Assembly (NCBI GenBank): GCA_034766995.1
Contig: CM068313.1
Location: forward strand, 36,389,996 to 36,453,995
Direction of reading: 5' to 3'
Source of the DNA: Acanthacorydalis orientalis
Lineage: Eukaryota > Arthropoda > Insecta > Megaloptera > Corydalidae
DNA length: 64,000 nt
The notes under the pieces were generated by a model. The model saw nothing but the letters and a program-made list of their open reading frames with translations, ran no database searches and was not told where the DNA came from. The first letter of the stretch is position 1; each line of letters begins with the position of its first letter. This document shows positions 1-56,904 of the stretch, one piece after another. The translations under genes were made by a program, and so were the position numbers.

Positions 1-228
1 TTCACTATTATATTCATTAGTACCTTTGTCTAAAGTTACTAACTTTGTTAAGTTATAAATAAATAATATTTGAACTAAATACTTGAACAAATACTTGTTA
101 TGAAATTACAGCTACATTAGTAAACCAAAACACTATAGTTTAAAGAGAGAGTAATCACTAAAATACAGAAAGAAAACAATATTAAGTTTTTTTAGTCAGT
201 ATTTTGAGCTGGGGGTAGGAGAAATTAC

Positions 229-44115
<43,887 letters not shown>

Positions 44116-44319
44116 CTGCAGTATGAAAAATACTCATTAGTACTAACCAACTGTATAAGAATCGTTGTGTTACACATTTATTAAGGCAAATGGACTACAA
44201 AATTCACAATGAATACTGTAACTCTGTTTACTTTACACAAATAATCAGAAACTTACACCCCACAATATTTTTCTGTATATAAAAAACATAATTTTCCATA
44301 AAGAAAATGTATGTAGTTA

Positions 44320-44320
<1 letters not shown>

Positions 44321-44378
<58 letters not shown>

Positions 44379-44513
44379 CGGTTCCAGTATCTTATACTCT
44401 GAAATTTATGTAAAATATGCAATACTAGATAGTTATAATATTGCTTTTTATAAATTACCATATAGGCAAACAATAACTTGATTCTGAAAATATTTATATA
44501 CATACACACATAC

Positions 44514-44571
<58 letters not shown>

Positions 44572-44576
44572 ATATA
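44321..44576. repeat. two (TA)n arrays
   Basis: Arrays at 44321-44371 and 44516-44576, upstream of the shep exon 43988-44115. Confidence 0.9.
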
Positions 44577-44689
44577 AACTGCTTTAAATGTACAATCAAT
44601 TATTTGTTGAAATTTATATCCTACGACAAATATCTATGAAACACAAATTATAATCATTTTTATTTATTTCCTTATTATGCTTCATTACT

Positions 44690-45800
44690 TATCTGAATTA
44701 AGTTTCTGAAATACTCCCAATATAATTATTCTATACAATCCCCTTATACATTTTTTACAGAACTTCATAACCAATTCTATACCCTTATAAAAATAATCTT
44801 TCGTTTTTGTGTTAAAGTGATCAGTTACCGGTGTTTTCGGCTCATTGTCATCATTTAAATGATGTCCACGTAATCTTTTTTTTTTAATTACCAAAAAGCT
44901 AATAATCGCTAGGGGCCATCTCTGGACTATCGGGTGGCTGGTCAGGTTATTGGACGCCACATTCCCAAACAGCGGCTTGACAAACAGTAGCGTTGTAAAC
45001 TAGTGCATTGTCGTACAATAAGCGTACTCCTTTTGTTCATTTTTCACATTATTTTGGACTAATATTATCCTCCAATTTATGCAACAATGTTGAATAATAT
45101 TAGTCATTAACAGTGGTATTGCGCTCCTTAAAATATATTAATAAAATATCCCAAAAAATTGTGGCCGTGAACTTTTTTATGGACTGAGATATTTTCTTGA
45201 CATGCCGTCATTCCATGAATCCTCTTTTAGGCAAACGATTATAGTTAGGGGCCATTGTTTCATCCCCTGTTACAATGGACTCGATTAGTGCGTTTGGATC
45301 TGGTTCACAGAGCTCTAAAAATTAACGTGCGCTTGCTAATCGACACTAACGCTGAACGGCCGAAAGAAGTTTGGATACCCATTTTGAACTGACCTTATTG
45401 GTAATGGTAATGGTGAATTCAGTGAACCATTGTTTGTGAAGGATTAGACATTGCTGATAATTCTTTCACTTTTAAACGACGGTCACTAAGCAGCAGATTT
45501 TCACAAAGTTCAAGAGAATCGAGCATGAGCACTTCCATATGACGACCGGAATGCGATTTATCTTCCAGTGATACTTCTCTCAACCGAAACCTCTTAGCAA
45601 ACCTTATAGCACATCATCTCTTAGCACAATCTCAGCATATCTCTTAGCGAAATCTCTTTTAACGTGGAGTATGAAGGTAAAGCTTCCACATAAACACTAT
45701 CTAAACGTTGTTTTATTTGGTGCGGTGTAATTCCTTTTGTCAGAACCTTTATTACAGCACGAAACTCAGTTTTGGTTACGTGTGACATTGTTAAGAATAC
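44690..45800 (-). pseudogene. mariner transposase pseudogene (SETMAR-type mariner relative)
   Basis: Read on the minus strand from about 45790: TKTEFRAVIKVLTKGITPHQ (N-terminal helix-turn-helix), then LLLSDRRLKVKELS near 45480, HGMTACQENISVHKKVHGHN near 45210 and LLYDNALVYNATVCQAAVWE near 45000. PEMAPSDYWLF near 44900 carries the last catalytic Asp, and KDYFYKGIEL near 44800 is the C-terminal part. Many frameshifts and stops are present. Terminal repeats could not be placed. Confidence 0.82.
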
Positions 45801-45900
45801 TCTTACTCTTATCGCTGATAAAATTATAACCTTGTTGTACGACTGATCAAGTTATAACATTGAAATTGTTAATGAATATATCTGTGTTAAATGCAATTAC

Positions 45901-46314
45901 GGCCTGGGTTTACATTAGGATAGTAAGCGGTAAAGTACGGTGGTAGAGTGCGTACTATCCTGTTACTAGCATAATGTGAACACTTTAGGATAGTGAAAGT
46001 ATAGTACTAAAGATAGTAGCGAGTAGAGTGGATAGAACATGTAGAATATACTCTATACTATCCTCTTCCCCCACCATAAATTTACTACAATTATTACAAT
46101 AGAGTAGCCGGGCGCGAAACGTGTATTTACAAGTTTTGTTTTTATTTAGGGAGGTTATTGGTTGGTTGTTTTAAACTTGAAACTAAACTCTTCTCTACCA
46201 AACCACTAGCTTTGTGTAAACGAACAAAACTGCAGATGCTAGTAAAGTAGAGATCTAGGGAGAAAAAGTAGGCTAGAATACTCTACCACTTACTATCCTA
46301 AAATAAACCAGCCC
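45901..46314. mobile_element. 414-bp TIR element rich in GGATAGT
   Basis: The ends share GGC-TGG-TTTA...TTAGGATAGTAAG and then GGTA. The word GGATAGT or its complement recurs at least six times inside. There is no coding capacity. It lies just beyond a mariner pseudogene and resembles a non-autonomous hAT or Harbinger-type element; the class is uncertain. Confidence 0.68.
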
Positions 46315-46417
46315 TAAGATATTAATCTACCACAATGCAGATTCGCCATGCGTGCGAAAAAAAAAACTTGTTACATCGAGAATATTTGTGAGAATAAATA
46401 AATATATAAATAAATAA

Positions 46418-46472
<55 letters not shown>

Positions 46473-46477
<5 letters not shown>

Positions 46478-46654
46478 TCAACTGAGGCTTCCAGGCTAAA
46501 ATATTATTAAAAAAAACGTTATCCCCCATTTAGAATTTTAGTTCAATTGTATTTTACTATTGAACTAAAATACTAAATAAAAAATAGCATGACTTGTCTT
46601 AACCCCTGAGGCCCCTTTTAATACTTCCATGTGAAAGCTTAACTTGAATCACTC
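46473..46654. mobile_element. MITE copy A of a two-copy family
   Basis: A 182-base element bounded by TA in (TA)n arrays, with ends sharing AGTGATTCAA. The centre has an inverted repeat TTTTAGTTCAAT...ATTGAACTAAAA. It aligns along its length with 47999-48191. Confidence 0.75.
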
Positions 46655-46672
46655 TAAATATGTATGTGTGTA

Positions 46673-46726
<54 letters not shown>

Positions 46727-47037
46727 CATATACATAAATACATATTTTTTTTATAATTTAAATTTCAATATTTTTATCGTAAATAAACTTCCTGAAAATC
46801 TTATCTATGTTACAAATTTCCTTTACAGCATAATTTAATACAAAATTATACTAAATGAATGTTAACGGACTATATAAATATCAATGTCTCACTTTTAATG
46901 AACTGAAAAACACTTGATTTAACCGTTTTGAAAAGAAAAAAACTAGTCAGCTACATTCTGTTCTCAGTACAAAGTCAATTATATATTTACTAAATGACGT
47001 GTTGTATTATAAAGGATATAAATTAAAAATTATACAC

Positions 47038-47088
<51 letters not shown>

Positions 47089-47154
47089 GTATGATGTATG
47101 TATATTTATTATCAATATTTACTTGTATAACATGTATAAAAAATTACCATTTCA

Positions 47155-47435
47155 TTAACCTTTTGACTGCGGCACATTCTAACCCAGAACCATCAGTAGC
47201 GTACGACGCGACATTCGCATAAAAGTGGGGGGAACAGACGCCGTTACAGTCAATGACAGAAACGCGAATGTATTTCGCGTAAGCGCGCACGTTGCTCACT
47301 TATGAATGAAATTTAAAGATAATAAAATATAAGGTAATAAATTTGACATTGTATATACAGTATATATACGCCGATCATATATATTAATCGACCTGTGAGA
47401 GCGTATATATACGCCTTTCGCAGTCAAAAGGTTTA
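47155..47435. mobile_element. piggyBac-like MITE, 281 bp
   Basis: The left edge is TTAACCTTTTGACTGCG and the right edge is the complement of AACCTTTTGACTGCG followed by TTTA, a likely decayed TTAA. Palindromic GCGTATATATACGC lies just inside the right end and GTATATATACG nearby. The interior has a GC-rich block with several CG dinucleotides. There is no reading frame. Confidence 0.7.
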
Positions 47436-47778
47436 TAAAGTTAATTTTGTAGCAAAATAGAAAATGTAAAACAAAAATTCCTAGTAATGTTTGCACTAAA
47501 AAAACGCACGCATAAATTCATTTGTTACCGGGATAACTTAACATATTTTTGAATGCATTAGTTACTTTTTCCATCAATATATTACTACCTAACTAATCGC
47601 CCCTAAAATGAAGACGAAAAAATATAATAGTTCACTGTTTACTTGTGAGTTAAAAGTAAATAATATCTCGTATACAGTCCGAGAAATTTCGTGCTTACGA
47701 TTCTACTGTGCATACTAACATAATCACATACATTGTACACTCACACACACGTACAAACATACATAATACGTGCATACG

Positions 47779-47789
47779 TATATACATAT

Positions 47790-47882
<93 letters not shown>

Positions 47883-47945
47883 CATATACATACATATATA
47901 CATATACATATATATATATATATACACACATTTATACATATACAT

Positions 47946-47998
<53 letters not shown>
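47779..47998. repeat. long compound (TA)n/(TACA)n microsatellite
   Basis: About 220 bases ending directly at MITE copy B. Confidence 0.95.
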
Positions 47999-48002
<4 letters not shown>

Positions 48003-48188
48003 GCTTAAACTTGAGATTCCGCACGAAAATATTAAAAAATACTCCAAAAAGGCATGTTATCCTCCAGTTAGTATTTCAGTTCAATTGCATTTTAGTATTG
48101 AATTGAACTAAAATATTAAATAAAATATAACATGACTTTTCTTAACCCCTGGATCTCTTTTAATAATTCCGTGTAGGAGTCTAAATTG

Positions 48189-48191
<3 letters not shown>
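47999..48191. mobile_element. MITE copy B of a two-copy family
   Basis: About 193 bases flanked on both sides by (TA)n. It shares the blocks AGTTCAATTG, GAACTAAAATA.TAAATAAAA and TCTTAACCCCTG with copy A in the same order. The same central inverted repeat is present. Confidence 0.75.
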
Positions 48192-48227
<36 letters not shown>

Positions 48228-48553
48228 TCGTATTCATATTGATAACTCTATAATGGTGTTAAAATCAAACAAATATCATTAAATATACGAAACAATACTT
48301 TTTTTAAGTTCACATATCCCCGTACGATTTTAACAAACTATCTTTGGCAAATTATTGTGTGTGTATTCTATTATATATTGAATGGTGAATACAAAAACAC
48401 GCATGTTTACATTTTTATACCAAAAAAAAAAGCATCATGAAATGCTTATTGCTCCTCGAAAGTAATTTATTTGAACCATTATTTACCTGTTTTTTATCAA
48501 ATAAATAAGATCCCAACCACAGTTTTCACCGCAATGTTTTGAGAAAAAATGCA

Positions 48554-48606
<53 letters not shown>

Positions 48607-49489
48607 GTGAATACATTTTTTTCAAAATAGTTCATTTTTCACACGTTTTTTAATGCTCTATACTGAATGTTACTGGTTTATGTAATGGTTACAGTTCAAC
48701 CTTATTTGCATAGCCCTTTATCCTAGCTACACAATTACTCCTAATGAAAAACTATATTTTCTTGAGTGCGACGACGATTGCTTAAAAAGTCACACTTTCA
48801 AACGATACTCGATTAAAACAAACACTTTCAAAGTACGCTTAGGATATATAAATAAAAATGATACGAAAACGATTCATAGAATTTTACAAATTATAATTAA
48901 TTGTAATCAATCTGAAACATACAAATAAACTTAAGTTGCAATATAAATATTAGCATAATTCCATCACAATCAAAATGTAATTCGAACATTATTGACAGGA
49001 AATAAAATTTAATCTATTACACTGGATGCTAACGTGATTGAGTAGTTCCTGTTACACGACCCATTTAGAGTTATTATTATGTCTGTTCCCTTGAAAACTT
49101 TACTATTATTTTATAAAGGAGATATTTTTTAATATAGTCACACATTAATTCTATTATACAACACTACATTCATGTTTATAACGGTGAATTTGAAAATAAA
49201 CAGTTAAGAGTTATCATACCTGCAAATATTATATTCCTTTATACATCCCTTTCGCTTATGTATTCTACATAAAGGAACATTTTATATATTTTTATTGTCA
49301 GTGTTTCAGACTTACTGAATTCTCATATCATTATTTAATCAATTATTTCAGTTTACTATTTAAAATGAAATATTTTTGAATATATACATTGACACATACA
49401 TAATGTGTCTATAATCAAAACAATTATGTATATACATAAAAATAAAGAAAAAGTATATTTTTTTTCTGTAAATAAGTTCAGCATTACAC

Positions 49490-49491
<2 letters not shown>

Positions 49492-49558
<67 letters not shown>
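49492..49558. repeat. (TA)n microsatellite
   Basis: About 32 TA units. Confidence 0.95.
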
Positions 49559-49560
<2 letters not shown>

Positions 49561-50052
49561 ATATTTTTTTCCTTTAGATTTAAAAACTATTCATTATTTA
49601 TATTCACACCAAAATAATATTAATACTTAAATACATGTCATACTATCGCAATTATTAGGTATTTGTAAAAGAATAATGATTAGTTATGATTACAATGCAA
49701 AATGTTTTTATTTAAAAAAAGTTATTCTGTCCTTCATTTACAAGCCATAGGTAGATAGAACTTAATAAAATTGTTGAACTTACACCGTGTTCGGAGTAAA
49801 TTATGAAATTTATTTTCAATAAATTACATAATTAAAGAAAAACTCTTTATCAACAAAGTCCTTTAATTGGATTTCTTCAACATATTCAAATAATAAGTAC
49901 CAATACACTTGTAAGATTTTTCTCAAGAGTATCAAATACAATAAATAAAAAGGGGATTTTATTACTTCTTCTAAGTAATTTTAATTAATCGTTAAATATG
50001 TACAAAATATAAAAAATATACTGTAATAGTTTATTAAAATCTGTCTATCTAC

Positions 50053-50056
<4 letters not shown>

Positions 50057-50130
<74 letters not shown>

Positions 50131-50133
50131 TAC

Positions 50134-50202
<69 letters not shown>

Positions 50203-50208
50203 ACATAG

Positions 50209-50258
<50 letters not shown>

Positions 50259-50270
50259 ACATATATAAAT
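50057..50270. repeat. long compound (TA)n microsatellite
   Basis: About 210 bases of TA with regular TACATAT and TACACAT interruptions. Confidence 0.95.
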
Positions 50271-50650
50271 ATTTTCAGTTTTAAATTTCATTATAATATT
50301 AAGATTAGAGGTTTAGTAATTAAGATTTAGTCTTTAGATATCTTCTGAAAATTTCTTGACACAAATCTAATATAAAATAATGTGATGTATGCTATACAAT
50401 ATAATAAACACCAAATTCAAAAAATAAATATTGCTTAAATCATTATTTTCTTTTTTTCTTTTATAGTCAATAAAAACAAAAGCATTTGTAACAATTATTG
50501 CAAAAAGTTAAAATGAACGACTATTACATTGTTCACATATTAAACATTATTTTCAAAGTAAAAGTTTATATTCGTACGTTTTTTAAACAAATAATATCAT
50601 GCATACACAAACATACATACCTACACACACCTTTACACACACACACACAC

Positions 50651-50699
<49 letters not shown>

Positions 50700-50798
50700 A
50701 GCAGACACATTCTCCTGCATAAACCAAATTGCATTTACTCTTAGAAACGCAACGCCCTTAGCTAAAGGTCACTGACCTATGCATTAAAATTTAAATCG

Positions 50799-50830
<32 letters not shown>

Positions 50831-51936
50831 TAAACCAAATAAAACAAAATACTTTTGCTACATATGCATTTCTTTAAAAATAAAATAAAAAAATGACATT
50901 GATTCTGATCTTTAAAAAATAAATAATACTACAAAGTATAAAAAACGCATTATGTCTAAATAATGCAAATATAATAAGGATATTAAAAAGTAATTTTACA
51001 TCTACATCAAATATATTCAATTATTAATCAAACATGTTTATACACTTAAAAAATACCACAGTACACCACCCCCAAGAAATCAATACATAAAATTTACGAA
51101 GCCGCCAGCATTACTTTTCACAGTTTTTCTCGTATTAGGCTACCAATCATTCGTTATGGTTTAATAATACATTTAATGATTTTCTAGACAACAATATGAG
51201 TTGTTTTTTTATTATTATTCGAATATTTGATGCACTTAAAATGTAGTAAATTATTTCCAAAAGTCAATATATTAATATTTTAACATATTAAACTTTTTTC
51301 TAATTTTTAATTCGATTAAAAATAAATATAATTTATGCAGAGTAGATTTATAAGTTTGTATAAACAACATACACACACAGACACATTAATGAATGTGTGT
51401 GTAAATTATTATTCATTGATATATGCATCGGACTAATAATAATTGAGTACCGGTTGTCGAAATATATTTTTCTGGAAAACCCCCATCACTAAATGCCGTA
51501 GTAATATTACTTTGAATTCGTATATTAAAACAACAATCACTGAACAGAAAATAATGTTTTCAGATAAACACGAAAACGTCTGCTTCCAAAATAAGTCTAT
51601 TTTAAAAAAAAAATACATTCATAGAAAAACATATGTTGTTATAACACATATGGTAATATTAAGTTGAACAGATTTTTGAAAAGTGAAAGCAGTACATCAG
51701 CGGATCCAAAGCTTTTTGACAAAGAAACACATTCAGCAAATCTTAAACGACATAAAATATAAAATTAAATTAATGTATTTATTTAACCATTAAATATTTA
51801 ACACATAATAAATTATATAAGTTTTAACAAAATATGTACTAGATTGACTCTGCTTACAAATGCTTCCTCTATTTACTTACTGACAGCAATGCAATGAATT
51901 ACAAGACGATGAAAACAGTATAAGAGCAGAACTTTA

Positions 51937-51989
<53 letters not shown>

Positions 51990-52918
51990 ATTATTAATTA
52001 ACAGATAACTATTACTACCAATGAATATCTGTTAAAACGTTCATCAATCATTTTTAACTAGTGGATTGATTTTAAATTACCGTACCACTACTTAGCTTAC
52101 GTACCATTAGTATTGTCTAACAGTTAAATAACATTCTTAAATTTCTGAATGGAAATAATCAAACATTATAAAGGACGGCGTAAAAAAACGTTGACAAACT
52201 ATAAAAGCACAAAAGAAATAATAAATTCTAGATTGTTTTCGAAAATGTATTTTGAAAATATAAGCAAAAATATGTAAGAGATACTAAAAGCGCTAAAATT
52301 TTAACTCTATACTGATTATATTTTTAACTGGATATTGAATAATAATTTAGCTATACACAACATCCCAATTATACAACTAAATTCCAAATGAAATCATTTA
52401 AATGGCATTAACATTTACTTTATAGTGTCATAAGTTCAGAAATTTCATTTTTCAGCACTAGCAGTTATGTACTTAAAAAAAAGTAGAAATGAATGCAAGT
52501 GAAATTATCTTCAACTAAATAATGCTTACATATACCTTAGTTCTTATATATTTGTTATCAGCCATGAAAAAAATAATAACTGAAAAATGAAACTCAATTT
52601 GTTACAATAATATTAAACGCACGAAAATAAGAGATAAACATAAAAAACTATCTTAAAGACCATGTAATATAAAAAGCAGTAATCCAAGAAGTATGAAATT
52701 GATACTAATTTCACAAAACAAAAATTTGATGGTTTCAAATGATTTAAAAATAAATTTTATTAATTACTTTTTAGTTAAAATATTTCTTTTTGCAGCTACA
52801 ATAAGTTACCGAAAAAACAAAATAAATATTTGTAAAATTATTTTTGATGAAAAAATTCTGGTACTATAAAAATCCAACTAGTTTACAACCTAATCAAATG
52901 TTGCACGTATGTGTTAAT

Positions 52919-52920
<2 letters not shown>

Positions 52921-52979
<59 letters not shown>

Positions 52980-53014
52980 TAACATGTATGTATGTATATA
53001 ATATATATATATGT
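52921..53014. repeat. (TA)n microsatellite with (TATG) tail
   Basis: About 28 TA units then TATG units, close to the left end of the 53051 mariner. Confidence 0.9.
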
Positions 53015-53050
53015 AGGTAGGTACATAGCTTTGTATGTAAACTATATGTA

Positions 53051-54254
53051 CACAGTCTGTCCAGGGTCTGGTGCAACTGATGCCAAAAAATTGTTTATTT
53101 TTATTTATTTAATTCAAAATATACTCCTTCTGAGTGCATTAACACTGAAAGAGATTATTTTTTTTAAAGTAGTCACTGTACTACGTTTTTGGAATCGCCT
53201 TTAAAACCGCGATCGACTACCTTTAGATGCTCTGAATGGTGCTGTAACGTTTTCCTTTCATTATCAACTTGAGTTTTGGAATTAGTCAGAAATTGCACGG
53301 AGCCAAATCAGACGAATATGGGAAGTGTTCGAGCACTGTGATGCTGCCTTTTCTGGTCCAGAAATCGCGTACAATCTTGGATTAGTGCATTATCATGCAG
53401 AGGCGATCAAGACACTTTCTCTCGGTATTCAGGTCAAACTCGAAGAATCCTGTTCCATAAATGATTCTAAACACCCAAATAACAATCAGCGTTCACCGCT
53501 TGACCTTCCGGTACGAATTCTTTTCGGACGATTCTTCTCTAATTGAAGAAAACTATGAGCAATGACTTGATTCAGCTCTCCTGCATGCGCACTTTCTTCG
53601 ATTTTGTATTTTCTGAGCTCTGACATTCCGCAATCTGTCGTTTTATGAGTGGCTCATACTGAAAACATCATGTTGTTATGTTGATTTTCATGAAATCCAT
53701 ATTAACATCGGTCGCTCTTAGTTGTCTTTACAATGCTCCACTCTGATGTCTTTTTGCTCCTCTCTGTCAGTGAGTGCGGCACGAAGCGTGCACAGACCTT
53801 CCATTTGCCTAAATCCTCGGTGAATTTGATATTCAGTGATTTTACATATCCCAGTGAGCTTCTTGATGAGGTTTACAGACACAGAGTCCGATCGAAGGAT
53901 TTAATGGAACTTCTGCGATGTACATCTTGCCGTCACGAAGTTGAGCATACCATCTAAAAAAGTTGAAATGATCCAAACAATCACTACTGTACATACTTTT
54001 CATCATTTCGTACGTTTCGCCAGCTGTGTTGCCCAGCTTAAAATCAAATTTAATATTGGCTCTTTGTTCAATATTTTTTTGACGAGTATCGATAATGTAC
54101 TGTCACATTTAACGTCAATAATAATGACGCAGACATGGTAGCGTTTTGAAATTTTGGTGAGAATGCCAGCTTCAAAACGTAGCCACTCATAAAATGATAG
54201 CACTGCAGGAATTTTTTTAAAAAATCAATCCCACCAGACACTGGACAAACTGTG
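53051..54254 (-). mobile_element. degenerate mariner with terminal inverted repeats
   Basis: The ends CAGTCTGTCCAGGGTCTGGT and CAGTTTGTCCAGTGTCTGGT form a good inverted repeat, with TA at the left edge. Minus-strand fragments include RSVHASCRTH and VEHCKDN-like pieces near 53750-53850, recalling the mariner motif KVCARFVPHSL...RVEHC. Weaker pieces follow to 53330. The copy is riddled with frame breaks. Confidence 0.78.
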
Positions 54255-54807
54255 CATTTATTTTATTTTTAAGTATGTATTACAAATATTAAGTATTATC
54301 TTCAAAGATAACCAAAAAAGTACTTATATTAAATTTTGAAAAAAACTCCAAAAGCACAAATCAGCAGATTACTCTTTCCAAAAACAGGCTCTCTACTAAT
54401 ACTGCTTCAAAATGTTTAAATAATTTAAATATCTATTTTATTAAAATAAAACGATATTCATCTCTTTTTCATTTATATTTCATTTATAGATTAAGATAAT
54501 TACACTTCTAAATATGTAAATACGATTTTAATAGCCATATTGCGTAAAAAATGGGAAGAATTTTACCATAAAACAATTAAAACAATACAAATTAACAATA
54601 TTTAAAAACGCGAATTACGCAGTAGGTCTTGAATTTTTTGTATAATCTATAAAATGAAAAAATGAAGTTTTGGTAGACGTAATGTCATAATCTTTCTTCG
54701 AATCAGGAAACGTTTATGTAGGATTGAAGTTTACCTTGAAATTGATTTTGAAAAAATATTCTAAATGAATCAGAACATTAGAAATAAAAGAACTTAAATT
54801 CGTATAA

Positions 54808-54810
<3 letters not shown>

Positions 54811-54878
<68 letters not shown>
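54811..54878. repeat. (TA)n(TG)n microsatellite
   Basis: About 24 TA units followed by nine TG units. Confidence 0.95.
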
Positions 54879-55950
54879 ACATACTCTGTGTGTATATTGT
54901 ATATCTCTAAGGATTATATGTTTATTCTTGCTAAAAGTATTTAAATCCAAGTTGTGTCGAAATAAACAGAAATATGTAATAAATCATTATTTTATTAAAT
55001 TTGGCATGTGGCATAAGCATAATCTTGAATGATACTGTGATTATAATAGGCATGTTATATTCAGTATCCACTGATAATTACAAGACACATATTTTCTACA
55101 ATAAGCACGTTTTGCACACCTAAAAATAACATTGTTATGTACATATCACTTTCTCTACCCAAATTCTTTCACAAATTAACAATAATAATTGCTACTTTAC
55201 TAAAAAAAAATAATATATAGCTACAGGTAAAACGAAAAAACATGCTTTGAAAAATTCAAGAAAAATTTAATGTAGTACACAATGTTACAATAAACAACGT
55301 GAAAGCTTTTCAATGTAACGAAAAGAAGGTTATGTTCCTACTATATCAACCATACTTTGATTCATACAAATTCTTTTTCTTAATAATCTATGAATAAGTG
55401 AATCTATCTATGAACAATCTAAGTACATTTATGAACGCATATTAAACTTTTTTTTAAGAAAAATTAATTAAATATGAAATATGGACGACTTGAAACTATA
55501 CTTTCTTTCTTACTGCGGTAATTTAAAAGATCTGTAGTATATATTATACTTAACTCTAAATGTAAACACATTACAATAAAAATAAAAAATATACAAATTT
55601 AAAACACACATTCTAATATTATCATTATTTAACTTAATTTGACATAAATTTAATAAAACAGCAAGCAAAAGAAAATATTTATGTCCATACCGCTAAAAAC
55701 AGTAAATATTTAAATGATTCATGCGAATGACAATTAATGCAAACAATATACAATTTTACATATGTGTAGTTTGAAAATGTTCAGAATGCAATATCATAAA
55801 ACACACATTTCTTAGTTCCCTCATTTCTATGCTTTTAATATAAATTACATTTAATTTCTATATCGATATTTTTTTAAATATATACGCATATTCAAAAATT
55901 GTATGCAATATTAAAATATATGCAAATATTACACACGCACACACAGATAA

Positions 55951-55954
<4 letters not shown>

Positions 55955-56019
<65 letters not shown>
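55955..56019. repeat. (TA)n microsatellite
   Basis: About 31 TA units near the candidate shep leader exon. Confidence 0.95.
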
Positions 56020-56020
<1 letters not shown>

Positions 56021-56218
56021 TTACTAGTTTTATAATTTTGTAATGAAAATAAAAGTAATGAATCATTTAAGATGATCACAACTCGTGACTTATTGCACAT
56101 CAATTACTTACTAATTATTCGATGCTACAAAATGTATTTTATATTTTAAACTCGAAAATTGCGACGAACATTGTTTCATAAAACATTAATATTGGTAAAT
56201 TTCAAAAAAAGAACTTAC

Positions 56219-56420
56219 CACTCGAAACTTAATCACTACGTAGCACAGTCTTATTGTGTGGCGAACACATCTATTTTTTAGGCACTGAGGTTATTGAAAA
56301 AAATAATAATTAACACTTTTAGCACAGGAACTTCGAAACTTGGCTATAGGCTATAATAGTAAAAGGGAACCGGTAAGGCGTGTTTAGGGAATCACCCTGC
56401 CCTTCTACTGTGTCGCGTGA
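56219..56420 (-). other. shep: candidate shep non-coding first exon
   Basis: On the minus strand a GTAAGT donor (56218-56213) follows GC-richer DNA that has stops in the relevant frames, as expected of a 5' leader. Its acceptor could be the 44115 exon, whose first ATG is two bases in. The exon start is a guess; only the donor is visible. It could instead belong to an unrelated transcript. Confidence 0.4.
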
Positions 56421-56806
56421 AGTCGCCCACTTCGATTCAATTTGACAGATCTATCAAGAACTGTCAGATGCGCAAATCGATCGTTTGTTAATGCAATTTT
56501 GCAATCTTTATCAATACAACTTGCTAATTTGTACTATATTTGAAATTTATATTAGTATCAAAATTATATATTTGTAGCACTAAACATTACGTAAATACAA
56601 ATATTTTCGATTATTTATGTCCATCTTGTTACTACAAAAATAAAACTATATTTGCCATCTTCTGGCAGAATGGTAAATTCACTAACATTTGTGATAAACA
56701 CAGAGACACCTGAACTAAAAGCCAGACATCAAGAGACTTTATGGAAATTGTACAAATAAATAATGAATAAATTATACTTTCCAAATACTGAAATATAATA
56801 CTAAAA
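56220..56806. promoter_or_regulatory. putative bidirectional promoter shep / Mettl2
   Basis: This 0.6-kb gap separates the candidate divergent shep leader from the Mettl2 start codon. Bases 56340-56480 are clearly GC-richer than the flanks and free of (TA)n arrays. There is no obvious TATA box for either gene. The call is inferred from arrangement and composition. Confidence 0.4.
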
Positions 56807-56904
56807 ATGAATATTACAGAAGTGTCGGAAGAAAGTGAAAAAAGACCAAAATTTGGAAATAGAATATTAAATAACAGTGATGATATTTTCAAACATAACG
56901 CGTG
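56807..56904 (+). CDS. Mettl2: Mettl2 first exon 1a, acidic (cytosolic-type) N-terminus
   Basis: ATG at 56807 has A at -3. It encodes [19 protein letters not shown] and continues to FKHNA plus two bases of the Trp codon. The donor is GTAGGA at 56905. The N-terminus has four Glu in its first eleven residues and no targeting signal. The segment from KRPKFG to HNAW corresponds to the conserved start of METTL2. Joined to 57089 it restores W-DNIEW. Confidence 0.88.

Larger units (their letters stand above)
44116..56218 (-). other. shep: shep upstream intron or intron cluster
   Basis: This is about 12.1 kb between the most 5' visible coding exon and a candidate leader exon ending at 56219. It contains two dead mariners, two copies of one MITE, a GGATAGT-rich TIR element, a TTAA-type MITE and many (TA)n arrays. 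No coding exon was seen, but a small one could be missed. The stretches 48850-49480, 50850-51940, 52000-52900 and 54260-55920 are AT-rich without recognisable features. Confidence 0.5.

Noticed and set aside
53325..53957. Plus-strand frames of about 73-74 codons
   Set aside because: They are antisense to the degenerate mariner 53051-54254, whose motifs read on the minus strand.
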